16,580 bases of DNA from CAWEHT01 sp963808455 (GTDB lineage: Bacteria; Chloroflexota; Anaerolineae; CG2-30-64-16). Numbering within the stretch: position 1 is the first letter of the stretch; every line of letters begins with the position of its first letter. Location of the stretch: positions 1-16,580 of the forward strand of contig CAWEHT010000123.1 of the NCBI GenBank assembly GCA_963808455.1, given 5' to 3'. A program made the translations under genes and the position numbers. A model generated the notes under the pieces. The model saw only the letters and a list, made by a program, of their open reading frames with translations, made no database searches and was not told the origin of the DNA. Below, in pieces: positions 1-8,183 of this stretch.

Positions 1-1957
1 CGGCGGTTTTCGACCCGGAAGCAGCCATGCAGCCGGACGCGCCGGGAATCCACCCGGCCGGTGAAGCGCCGCTGGGCCCTTTGCCCGCCCGGCCGTCGGC
101 TGGGGGACCTTGCCCCGCGCCGGCGCAACCTCGTCATCCCGCCGGTGATCGTCAAAGCCGGCGACGTCGAACGGGGCTTTGCCGAGGCCGACATCATCTT
201 CGAGGGCCGCTACGTCACGTCCCGGCACGTGCCGGCCTTCATGGAGCCTTATGTCTGTGTCTGTCGCCCGGAGCCTGGGGGCAGGCTGACCGTTTGGAGC
301 TCGACCCAGGCGCCCTTCATGGTGCGCGGCACGTTGAGCGACGTCCTTGGTATCCCCATGAACCAGATCAGGGTGATTGCCGAGCATATGGGGGGCGGTT
401 TCGGCGCCAAGCAGGACCTCTATCAGCTGGAGTATCTGACCGTGCTGCTGGCCATGCGCACGGGCCGGCCGGTCAAGATGGAGTACACCCGCGAGGAAAC
501 GTTCGTGGCCGGGCGCACGAGGCATCCGGTGATCGTGGAACTGAAGCAAGGCGTGAAGCGCGACGGCAGGCTGACGGCCCGGCAGGCACGCTACATCGCC
601 AACTCGGGCGCCTACGCCTCGCACGGGCCCGGCATCACCTGGGTAGGATGCATGATGCTCGGCTCGCTGCACAAGTGCCCCAACGTGCGCATCGAAGGCC
701 TGTGCGTCTACACCAACGCGCCCATCGCCGGCGCCTTTCGTGGCTATGGGGCGCCCCAGGCTTATTTCGCCCTCGAGACCCAGATGGACGAGATCGCCGA
801 AGCGCTCGGTATGGACCCTATCGAGCTGCGCCTGCGGAACGCGTATCGGCCCGGCGAAATAGGGCCGGTCGGCACGCCCTTCGAGAGCACGGAACTCAAG
901 GAGTGCCTGCGCCGTGGAGCGAAGCTGATCGGCTGGGACAAGCGCAGGCCTGCGGCGCGCCGGCCGGGCCCCATCCAACGCGGGCTGGGCGTGGCCTGTG
1001 AGCTGCATTCGGCGACCGCCTACCCGGAGACGCGCGAGGCAGCCAGCGTCGTGATTGCCATCAATGAAGACGGGACGGCCCAGGTCAGGGTGGGCGCGGC
1101 GGACCTTGGCACGGGGGCGAGGACTGTCATCGCGCAGATCGTCGCTGAGGAACTGGGCATCTGCTATGAAGATATCCGCGTCGTTTCCGGCGACACCGAT
1201 GCCGTCCCCTACGACCTGGGCGCCTACGCCAGCCGGACCACCTTCATCGCCGGCGGGGCCGCGCAACGGGCGGCGGCAGATGCCAAGAACCAGCTTTTTG
1301 TCCTGGCGGCTGCCCGGCTCGGCGTCGCCGCAGCAGAGCTGGAAAGCCGGGCAGGGGTCATTCGCGTCAAAGGCGAGCCCGGACGCGCGCTCGACCTTCG
1401 GCGAAGTGATGCGGCCCGAACAGGGCCATGGGGCGCCTATCATCCTGGCTCAGGGCGGCTTCGCTCCGCAGAATGACTATTCGTTCGCGGCCCAGTTTGC
1501 CGAGGTCGAGGTCGATACCGAGACCGGCCAGACGCGGGTGCTGCGATTCGTCGCGGTCCACGACATCGGCAAGGCCATCAACCCAAGCAGCGCCGAAGGC
1601 CAGATCGAGGGCGCCGTGCACCAGGGGATTGGCTACGCCCTGGTCGAGGACATGATCGTCGATGCCGCGACCGGGCAGACCCTGAACCCGAACTTCGTCG
1701 ATTACAAGCTGCTGACCGCACAAGACATGCCGGAGATCACGGTGGAGTTTGTCGAGGAAGGTAATGCGGCCGGGCCGTTCGGAGCGAAGGGGGTCGCCGA
1801 AGATGGCGTGTGCCCGACCGCGCCCGCGGTGCTGAATGCCATCTTCAACGCTACCGGCGCTCGCATCAGAGAACTGCCGGCCAGGGCCGAGAAAGTGCTC
1901 GAAGCACTGCAGCAATCGAGCGGAAAAGGAGCGGTGCCTATGCTCGATATGGGATAA
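1..1957 (+). CDS. Xanthine dehydrogenase-family molybdopterin-binding subunit (5' end missing, two frameshifts)
   Basis: Large subunit of a molybdenum hydroxylase, the family that hydroxylates purines such as hypoxanthine and xanthine; the exact substrate cannot be read from sequence. The gene enters from the left. It reads in frame 3 from nt 3 (AVFDPEAAMQPDAP, as in the small domain before the cofactor domain), moves to frame 1 at the G5 run at 102-106, and to frame 2 near 1390. Each shift equals one extra base. Cofactor-domain motifs are GGGFGAK (391-411), AFRGYGAP (733-756), a DLGTG segment near 1100, and GAKGVAED (1781-1804), whose Glu at 1799-1801 matches the family's catalytic base. The usual GQG motif reads GTG here. 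The iron-sulfur and FAD subunits are not in the window and may lie upstream. It ends 59 nt before the BMP lipoprotein gene, which supports a purine role. The family call is firm; purine specificity is inferred. Confidence 0.9.
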
Positions 1958-2016
1958 CTTTGGTCTGAAGCAACGGTTTCGCGGCAATCTTCTAATTAAC
2001 CTGGAGGAGTTCAGAG

Positions 2017-3087
2017 ATGTTAAAGAAGCGCTTACTATACGTATTGATGGCCATCACGGCGGTTGCCCTGCTGGCCGGCTGCGCGGCGCCGGCCACGACC
2101 ACCCCCGCGCAACCAACCCAGGCAGCCCAGCCAACCCAAGCCAGCCAGCCGACCAGCCAGGCGGCGGCGCAGCCGGCCGGCGCCTTCAAGATGGGCCTGC
2201 TGAGCCCCGGCAGCGTCAACGATCAAGGCTGGAACGAGATCGCTTACGATGCCTTGAAGCAGGTCCAATCCCAGCTCGGTGCGCAGATCTCGTACGTCGA
2301 GCTCCAGCAAGACCCAGCATCCTACGAAAAAGCGTTCCGCGACTATGCCAGCCAGGGCTATCAGCTGATCCTCGGCCACGGCAACGAGTTCGAGGACTCG
2401 GCAGTCACGGTGTCGAAGGATTATCCCAACACCCAGTTCTTCATCTCCAGCAGCCGCATCCATCAAGGAAACGTCACGGGCTTGAACACGGCTTCAGACC
2501 AGATGTTCTACCTGATGGGTGTGATATCGGCGAAGATGTGCAAGGCAGCCGGCTTTGTCGGCGGCATCCAGATGACGCCTGTCTCCGAGGCCCTCACCGG
2601 CTTCATCAACGGCGCCAAGAGCATTGACCCGAGCTTCAAGATCTACTCGACCTACACAGGAAGTTTCAGCGATTCTGCGGCGGCCAAGGAAGCTGCCCTG
2701 AGCATGATCGCGCAGGGCGCCGATTGCATCGTGCCTGACGCCGACGTATCCGGCCAGGGCGCTTATCAGGCAGTCGTGGAGAAAGGCCCCAACGTCTGGA
2801 CGTTCGGCGCGTTCACCTCGGCGACGCAGAGCGCCCCAGGGCAGGTGCTGGCGAACTACACCTCCGACTACGGCGCAGGGATTGTCGCGATGGCGAAGGA
2901 GGTCAAAGATGGGACCTTCAAGCCCGGCAAGAACGTGGAGTTCGGCATCGCCGACCCCACCGTGATGAAGTTCGACTATGATACGACCTGCAAGCGGCAG
3001 ATACCGCAGGATGTGAAAGACGCCGTCGAGGCAGCCAAGAAAGCCATCGGCGCCGGGCAGGTCAATACCCTGGCGCCGACGAAGTAA
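2017..3087 (+). CDS. BMP-family (PnrA/BmpA-type) substrate-binding lipoprotein
   Basis: Extracytoplasmic receptor of an ABC importer, 356 residues, of the Bmp/PnrA/Med family whose characterised members bind nucleosides. A type II signal peptide (KKR followed by a hydrophobic stretch) ends in the lipobox LAGC with the lipid-anchor Cys at residue 22. A linker rich in Pro, Thr, Gln and Ala spans about residues 23-55. The mature domain opens with MGLLSPGSVNDQGWNE, and GHGNEFEDSAVTVSKDYPN lies in the ligand-binding fold; both are typical of the family. The start is supported by GGAGG at 2003-2007. Two permeases and a double ATPase follow, making a complete importer, and a molybdenum hydroxylase subunit precedes it. 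The ligand is therefore most likely a purine base, a nucleoside or a breakdown product. A 12-bp hairpin separates it from the first permease gene. Confidence 0.93.
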   Translation: MLKKRLLYVLMAITAVALLAGCAAPATTTPAQPTQAAQPTQASQPTSQAAAQPAGAFKMGLLSPGSVNDQGWNEIAYDALKQVQSQLGAQISYVELQQDPASYEKAFRDYASQGYQLILGHGNEFEDSAVTVSKDYPNTQFFISSSRIHQGNVTGLNTASDQMFYLMGVISAKMCKAAGFVGGIQMTPVSEALTGFINGAKSIDPSFKIYSTYTGSFSDSAAAKEAALSMIAQGADCIVPDADVSGQGAYQAVVEKGPNVWTFGAFTSATQSAPGQVLANYTSDYGAGIVAMAKEVKDGTFKPGKNVEFGIADPTVMKFDYDTTCKRQIPQDVKDAVEAAKKAIGAGQVNTLAPTK

Positions 3088-3203
3088 GGGCTTCAGCAGA
3101 CTCGAGCCGGGCTCGCGTCTACATCTTGCCCTGATGGTGGGGCTTGCCTGGGCCGATCCGGCCGCTTGAAATGACCGCTGCGGCCACAACCTGACGATTG
3201 ACC

Positions 3204-3238
3204 GGTTCATCCGGCGAGGGAGCCTTGCCGGATGAACC
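3204..3238 (+). other. Perfect 12-bp hairpin between receptor and permease genes
   Basis: The arms GGTTCATCCGGC (3204-3215) and GCCGGATGAACC (3227-3238) are perfect reverse complements around an 11-nt loop. No T-run follows, so it is not a standard intrinsic terminator. It lies in the 173-nt gap between the lipoprotein and first permease genes. This position suits a 3' stabiliser or partial attenuator that gives more receptor than permease, which is known from other importer operons; the role here is inferred. Confidence 0.7.
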
Positions 3239-3260
3239 AGCAAGGCACGTCCGAAGAGCT

Positions 3261-4380
3261 ATGACACATTCTATTCTGCCAGGGGACCAACCTGCTCCTG
3301 TAGCCGGCGCGCCGATTGCCGTGGGCATCACGGGCCGGCGCGCGGGGCAGCGGCTGCGCGGGCTGGCCAGGGATCTGCTGATGCCCGTCGCCGCCATCGC
3401 CGTGGCGCTGGCGTTGAGCGCCCTGATCCTTCTTGCGGCAGGGTACAATCCAGTCATCTCCTACATCGCGATGTGGCAAGGGGCATTCAGCGACCTGCGC
3501 ACTTTCACCGAGGTGCTCATCTATGCCACACCCTTGATCTTGATCGCCTCCGGCCTGGCAGTGGCCTTCCGGTGCAGCGTCTGGAATATCGGCGCCGAGG
3601 GCCAATTCTACGCCGGGGCGGTGGGCAGCGCGGCCGTGGGCCTTTACGTGCACGGCTTGCCGTCGATCATTCACTTCCCACTCGCGCTGCTGGCCAGCGC
3701 AGCCTGCGGGGCCGCCTGGGGGATGCTGGCAGGTTGGCTGAAAGTCCGGTTCCGCGCCTCGGAAATCGTCACCACCATCATGCTCAATTACATCGCCATC
3801 GCCGGCACCGGCTACCTCGTGACGGGGCCGATGATCGAAAAGGGCGGCCAGTATCCCTACACTGACCGCATTGACCAGAGCGCCCTGCTGCCGCGTTTCC
3901 TCCCGCCAACCCGGCTCCATATCGGTTTCCTGCTGGCTTTGCTGCTGGCAGTGGCGCTGTATGTGCTGCTGTTCAGGACGAGCCTGGGCTACAGCATCCG
4001 CGCCGTGGGCATCAACGCCAACGCCGCCGCGCTACGCCGGCATGGATGTGCCGCGCAATATCCTGCTGGTCATGGCCATCAGCGGCGGCAGCGCCGGGCT
4101 GGCAGGGGGCGTAGAACTGGCAGGCATCGCTTTCCGGCTCTATCAGCAGATCTCGCCGGGCTTCGGCTATGACGGCATCGCCGTGTCGCTGCTGGCCAGC
4201 AACAACCCGCTGGGCATCATCCTCTCGGGTATCTTGTTCGGCACGCTGCGATCGGGCTCCGACATGATGCAAATCACAGCCAGGATCCCGTCGGTGCTCG
4301 TCTTCGCCATCCAGGGGCTGATCATCCTGTCGGTGGTAGCATTTGGCGTCTACCGCGCTCGGGCCGCACGCTTGGAATGA
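3261..4380 (+). CDS. BMP/nucleoside-type ABC transporter permease 1 (one frameshift)
   Basis: Inner-membrane channel subunit of the branched-chain/ribose/nucleoside permease family (BPD_transp_2), about 372 residues after correction. Reading starts in frame 3 and moves to frame 1 near 4029, where one extra base splits the conserved segment GINANAARYAGMDVP. The cytoplasmic N-terminus (about 40 residues) is followed by many hydrophobic segments, the first ALALSALILLAAGYNPV. Other family signatures are the segment from WNIGAEGQFYAGA and SEIVTTIMLNYIA, and SGGSAGLAGG after the shift. The ATG at 3261 is chosen because the in-frame ATG at 3198 lies before the 12-bp hairpin and adds an unrelated leader; the ribosome site (GAAGAG) is weak. 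It would pair with the second permease 60 nt downstream. The frameshift is probably a sequence error, because coding signal is strong on both sides. Confidence 0.88.
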
Positions 4381-4440
4381 TGGCATGAAAAACCTGTGCA
4401 TGTGCGCTTCACGATCGGCGTGCAGCACGAGGGGGCAGGC

Positions 4441-5373
4441 ATGGACACGGCTTTTCTAGCAGCATTGGTGCCAACGATACTGGCAGCCACCTGGCGGCTG
4501 GCGACGCCGCTGATCTATGCCGCCATCGGCGAGGTCTTCTCCGAACGCTCCGGCGTCTTGAACATCGGGCTGGAGGGTCTGATGCTGTTCGGCGCCTTTG
4601 CCGGGTTCGCGGTCGCAAGCTTTACCGGCAGCCGTGACCTGGGGCTGCTCGCCGCCATACTCACCGGAATCCTGATCGGAGCCTTGTTTGCCGTCTTCGT
4701 CGTGACGATCAAAGCCAACCAGATTGTCGTTGGCGCAGCGCTGAACATGATCGGCCTCGGGATGACGGGGTTCCTCTATCGCACGCTTTTCACCAGCATG
4801 GTACACGGGATCGAGGTGTTCGCACCGATCGACATCCCTTACCTGAGCCAGATCCCGGTGCTGGGCGAAATCCTTTTTCAGCACAGCATCCTGACCTACG
4901 GGACCGTGGTGTTGGCCGCGCTGGCCACTTTTGTGCTGTATCACACGGCCTTTGGCCTGGCCGTGCGCTCGCTCGGCGAACACCCCAGGGCCGCCGACAC
5001 CGTGGGCATCAATGTCGCGCGCATCCGCTATTCCTGCTGCCTGATCGGCGGGGCGCTGGCGGCCCTCGGCGGCGCGTTCCTGACCATGGCTCACACAAAC
5101 CAGTTCGTCGAGCAGATCACATCGGGGCGCGGCTTCATCGTGCTGGCCGTGGTGGTCTTCGGTCGCTGGAAACCCTGGGGCGCGTTCTGGGCATCGCTGC
5201 TCTTCGGCGTCTTCTTTGCCTTCGGGTTGAGCCTGCAGGCCATGACCAACCACTTGTTCATCCCTTACCAGTTCTGGCAGGCGCTGCCGTACATCGCCAC
5301 ATTGGTGGCGCTGGTTGGGCTGCGGGGCCGCACGCTGGCGCCGAAGGTGCTGGGCGTGCCCTACGAGGCCTGA
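4441..5373 (+). CDS. BMP/nucleoside-type ABC transporter permease 2
   Basis: Second channel subunit, 310 residues, and intact. The segment GEVFSERSGVLNIGLEGLM near residues 23-41 is the hallmark of this half of nucleoside-type permease pairs. Further signatures are KANQIVVGAALNMIGLG, AVRSLGEHPRAADTVGINV (the cytoplasmic loop expected to contact the ATPase) and GRGFIVLAVVVFGRWKPWGA. About eight to ten hydrophobic segments are visible. The ATG at 4441 is chosen over the upstream in-frame ATG at 4396 because GAGGGG at 4429-4434 gives it a good ribosome site and the extra 15 residues are not family-like. It lies between permease 1 and the ATPase gene, all in one direction with gaps of 60 and 34 nt, so co-transcription is likely. 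Confidence 0.92.
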   Translation: MDTAFLAALVPTILAATWRLATPLIYAAIGEVFSERSGVLNIGLEGLMLFGAFAGFAVASFTGSRDLGLLAAILTGILIGALFAVFVVTIKANQIVVGAALNMIGLGMTGFLYRTLFTSMVHGIEVFAPIDIPYLSQIPVLGEILFQHSILTYGTVVLAALATFVLYHTAFGLAVRSLGEHPRAADTVGINVARIRYSCCLIGGALAALGGAFLTMAHTNQFVEQITSGRGFIVLAVVVFGRWKPWGAFWASLLFGVFFAFGLSLQAMTNHLFIPYQFWQALPYIATLVALVGLRGRTLAPKVLGVPYEA

Positions 5374-5407
5374 GAGCGAACATTAGTCGGGTCGATGGAG
5401 TTACCCC

Positions 5408-6931
5408 ATGGCGAACACGCCTTTGCTGCGGCTCGATAGCATCGTCAAGACCTTCCCCGGGGTGCTGGCCAACGACCACGTCAGCCTCGAGATCCAGGCC
5501 GGCGAGATCCATTGCCTGCTCGGTGAGAACGGCGCCGGCAAGACCGTGCTGATGAGCGTCCTTTACGGCATGTATGAGCCAGATGCAGGCCGGGTCTACC
5601 TCAAGGGCCAACCTCTGCACCTGCGCTCGCCCAAGGATGCCATCAGGAACCGCATCGGCATGGTGCATCAGCATTTCATGCTGGTGCCGACCCTCACCGT
5701 TGTCGAGAACATGGTCCTGGGGCAATACCCGGTATGGCGCGTGCTCCACGATATGGGTAAGGTGGCCGCGGCCATCCGGAGCCTGGGACGGGACCTCGGC
5801 ATGGAGATCGATCCCCAGGCGTACGTCAGCGCACTTTCGGTCGGAGAGCAGCAACGCGTGGAGATCCTCAAGGCCATCTACCATGGGGCCGACCTCTTGA
5901 TCCTGGATGAGCCGACGGCCGTGTTGACGCCCCAGGAAACAGGCCAACTGCTCAGCCTGCTGCGCCGGCTGGCGGACCGCGGCATGACGATCATCTTCAT
6001 CACCCACAAGTTGGAAGAGGTCATGCAGGCCAGCGACCGCGTGACCGTCCTGCGCGACGGCAAGGTAGTGGCCACCGTCAACACGAAGGAAACGAACGCC
6101 AGGGAGCTGGCACGCATGATGGTGGGTCGCGACGTTTTGATGGAGTTGCCGCGCAAGCCGGCCTGTCCGGGCGAGCCGGCGCTCTCGGTGTCGCATCTGA
6201 CGGTGGTCAACGAGCGCGGGTTGACCGCCGTGAAAGACCTTTCGTTGCAGGTCTCCGCGGGCGAGATCGTCGGTATCGCCGGCGTTTCCGGCAACGGGCA
6301 GTCTGAGCTGGCCTTGACCCTCAGCGGGTTATTGCCCCCGGCCGAGGGAGAGATCAAGCTGTGCGGGCACCCGACGGCGCTACACTATTCGCCGCGAGCC
6401 CTGGCACACCAGGGCCTTGCGCACATCCCCGAAGATCGCATCAAGATGGGAGTCATTCTGCCATTCTCGGTCGCCGAGAACTTCATCCTGCACGATTACA
6501 GCGACCGTCCATATTGCCGCCACGGGTTCCTCGCTTTCCGCCACATCGCCGACCACGCTCAGGAGCTCGTCACCAAGTTCGACGTTCGCACGAGCGACGT
6601 TGACAACCAGGTAGAGCATCTTTCGGGCGGCAATCAACAAAAGCTGGTGGTGGCACGCGAGCTTTTCCGGCACCCTCGCTTCCTGCTGGTCAACCAGCCT
6701 ACCCGCGGCATCGACGTGGGGGCCACCGAGTTCGTCCTGCAACAAATCCTGAGCCAACGCGACAGCGGCGCAGGCATCCTGCTCATCTCCACCGAGTTGG
6801 AAGAGATCTATGCTGTTGCCGATCGGATCCTGGTCATGTACGAAGGCCAAATCGTCGGCGAGGCGCCACCGGACCACGCCAGGATCGAAGAAGTTGGGCT
6901 GATGATGGCCGGGAAGAAGGCGGGGGACTAG
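5408..6931 (+). CDS. ABC transporter ATP-binding protein with two nucleotide-binding domains
   Basis: Energy-supplying subunit of the BMP-type importer, 507 residues, the normal size for sugar/nucleoside double ATPases. The first domain has Walker A GENGAGKT at residues 39-46, where the usual Ser-Thr is Thr-Val. It also has the Q-loop HQHFMLVPTLTVVEN, signature LSVGEQQRVEILKA, Walker B LLILDEPTAVLTP and switch FITHKLEE. The second domain has the altered P-loop GVSGNGQSEL, signature LSGGNQQKLVVAREL and LLVNQPTRGID where the DEP of Walker B would be. Such asymmetry is normal in this family, where the second site is usually weak or inactive. The ATG at 5408 has a GGAG ribosome site at about 5398-5401. 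It closes the transporter operon, and the next gene has its own promoter. Confidence 0.94.
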   Translation: MANTPLLRLDSIVKTFPGVLANDHVSLEIQAGEIHCLLGENGAGKTVLMSVLYGMYEPDAGRVYLKGQPLHLRSPKDAIRNRIGMVHQHFMLVPTLTVVENMVLGQYPVWRVLHDMGKVAAAIRSLGRDLGMEIDPQAYVSALSVGEQQRVEILKAIYHGADLLILDEPTAVLTPQETGQLLSLLRRLADRGMTIIFITHKLEEVMQASDRVTVLRDGKVVATVNTKETNARELARMMVGRDVLMELPRKPACPGEPALSVSHLTVVNERGLTAVKDLSLQVSAGEIVGIAGVSGNGQSELALTLSGLLPPAEGEIKLCGHPTALHYSPRALAHQGLAHIPEDRIKMGVILPFSVAENFILHDYSDRPYCRHGFLAFRHIADHAQELVTKFDVRTSDVDNQVEHLSGGNQQKLVVARELFRHPRFLLVNQPTRGIDVGATEFVLQQILSQRDSGAGILLISTELEEIYAVADRILVMYEGQIVGEAPPDHARIEEVGLMMAGKKAGD

Positions 6932-6952
6932 CTCAGATCGCAGCCGCCCCGG

Positions 6953-6981
6953 TTGACAGGGCCTGTCTGCCGCCTTATACT
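6953..6981 (+). promoter_or_regulatory. Sigma70-type promoter for the NDK-like gene
   Basis: TTGACA (6953-6958) is separated by exactly 17 bp from TATACT (6976-6981), a near-consensus housekeeping promoter. The predicted transcript start is near 6988, giving a leader of about 80 nt to the ATG at 7070. It lies just after the transporter ATPase stop, so the downstream gene can be transcribed independently of the transporter operon. Confidence 0.8.
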
Positions 6982-7069
6982 CGCGCTGGGCCGCGGTCCA
7001 CGACACAACAGATCCCATTTTCCCCGCGAGCCTGATCTTCCAACAACCCATCTTCGTAGGGAGACACAA

Positions 7070-7822
7070 ATGGCCAGCGCCGAACTCGAACAAACGCTCG
7101 TGCTCATCAAACCCGACGCCCTGAAGAATTCGCTGACAGGCTATGTGCTTTCGCTGCTGTCAGAGTTCCACACGGGGCTGCGCTTCGCCGCAGCCAAGAT
7201 CGTCCACGTGAGCGAGATGCTCGCCGAAGAGCATTATGCGGAACATCGCGGCAAGGCATTCTACCCTCCGCTGCTCGAATACATCATGGGGCTATCGCAT
7301 TATCCGGATGAGCCCCAGAAGCGAAGGGTGATCGCGCTCGTCTACCAGGGGCCGGACGCCGTGCAGAAGATACGCTATATCGCCGGGCCGACCAATCCGC
7401 TCGTGGCCAGGGAGAAGCGGCCCGGCTGCATCCGCGCCCTGGGCACGCTGGTCCCCGTCAAAGATGCCGCCGGCAACGTGGTCAGCGAGCGGATGGACAA
7501 CCTGATCCACGCCTCCGCCACGCTCGAGGAAGCAGAGCGGGAAATCAAGTTGTGGTTCAAGCCCAATGACATGCCGCCCGCCATGCGCCCCTACGCCGTG
7601 ACGTTGAGCGACGACGTCTACTATTTCAAGGGTGGCCAGGTCCGCACGACCTATGAGCCGGGCGGCGTCGCCTTGCTGGCGCCCGGCGATGCCGCCTGGA
7701 CATCTGACCTGGATGTGCTGCACCGGTTGCACGACGGCCAACCAGCTGGCTGCTCGCTCGAAGCCGTGGCGGCCAAGTATTTGATCAATGAGGATAGGAG
7801 CGACTCGCCCCAGCCCTCATAG
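7070..7822 (+). CDS. Extended nucleoside-diphosphate-kinase-like protein
   Basis: Protein of 250 residues whose first ~165 resemble nucleoside diphosphate kinase, which moves the gamma phosphate from NTP to NDP through a phospho-histidine. TLVLIKPDAL near residues 9-18 carries the family Lys14, GPTNP is at 106-110, PGCIRALG is at 118-125, and NLIHASATLEEAEREI holds the candidate catalytic His147. Two things are unusual. The family NxxHGSD motif reads NxxHASA, losing the Asp after Ser. The protein is about 100 residues longer than the usual ~140-150, with added sequence before His147 and a C-terminal extension from about residue 165 that I do not recognise. The start is supported by AGGGAGA at 7058-7064 and by a strong promoter. 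Placement after a purine-type importer fits a nucleotide role. Activity could be retained or repurposed. Confidence 0.85.
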   Translation: MASAELEQTLVLIKPDALKNSLTGYVLSLLSEFHTGLRFAAAKIVHVSEMLAEEHYAEHRGKAFYPPLLEYIMGLSHYPDEPQKRRVIALVYQGPDAVQKIRYIAGPTNPLVAREKRPGCIRALGTLVPVKDAAGNVVSERMDNLIHASATLEEAEREIKLWFKPNDMPPAMRPYAVTLSDDVYYFKGGQVRTTYEPGGVALLAPGDAAWTSDLDVLHRLHDGQPAGCSLEAVAAKYLINEDRSDSPQPS

Positions 7823-7975
7823 CGGCGGCAAGGGTCTGGCGATCGCAGGGCGATGCGCGTGGCCATTCAAGCCCGGGCCGCGCACCCCTTCGCAGCCGCA
7901 CGCCTGGGCACCGCGGTCTGGCGTGGGGCCAGAGGGGCTGTGCCCCCTAAGCGCTGGCTGCTGCCGCCTGTCTTC

Positions 7976-8039
7976 TTGTGGGGGCCGCCTGGCCCCACGC
8001 CCAACTTTCTCGCTTGCTTTTTGTGGGGGCCGCCTGGCC
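7976..8039. repeat. Two 19-bp direct repeats in the convergent gap
   Basis: TTGTGGGGGCCGCCTGGCC occurs at 7976-7994 and 8021-8039, a spacing of 45 bp. Copy 1 continues into CCCAC, so with its own 5' GTGGGG it can fold into a small hairpin. The 361-nt gap 7823-8183, between the converging NDK-like and activator genes, holds these repeats, a GGGGC/GCCCC hairpin near 7934-7947 and the 9-bp hairpin at 8068-8090. I see no convincing gene in it. Confidence 0.7.
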
Positions 8040-8067
8040 GCCTACAAAGAAACATTGGAGCATCATC

Positions 8068-8090
8068 CTGGGGGCCAGGCCGGCCCCCAG
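8068..8090. terminator. G/C-rich hairpin between convergent genes, possible terminator
   Basis: The arms CTGGGGGCC (8068-8076) and GGCCCCCAG (8082-8090) pair perfectly around AGGCC. There is no T-run on either side. Its position between converging transcripts suits a two-way terminator or RNA 3'-end barrier, but the function is inferred from placement only. Confidence 0.45.
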
Positions 8091-8183
8091 CAACCATGAC
8101 GCGGACCCCCCGAGTGCACGCGCGCGGCTCAGGGCCGACCGCGATTTTGCCCGTCACATGGCTCGTGGCGGGCGACCGATGCC

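Noticed and set aside
27..1001. Long frame-3 ORF over the molybdenum hydroxylase
   Set aside because: Only its first ~35 codons are family-like; after the G5 run at 102-106 the real gene continues in frame 1, and the rest is a GC-rich shadow.
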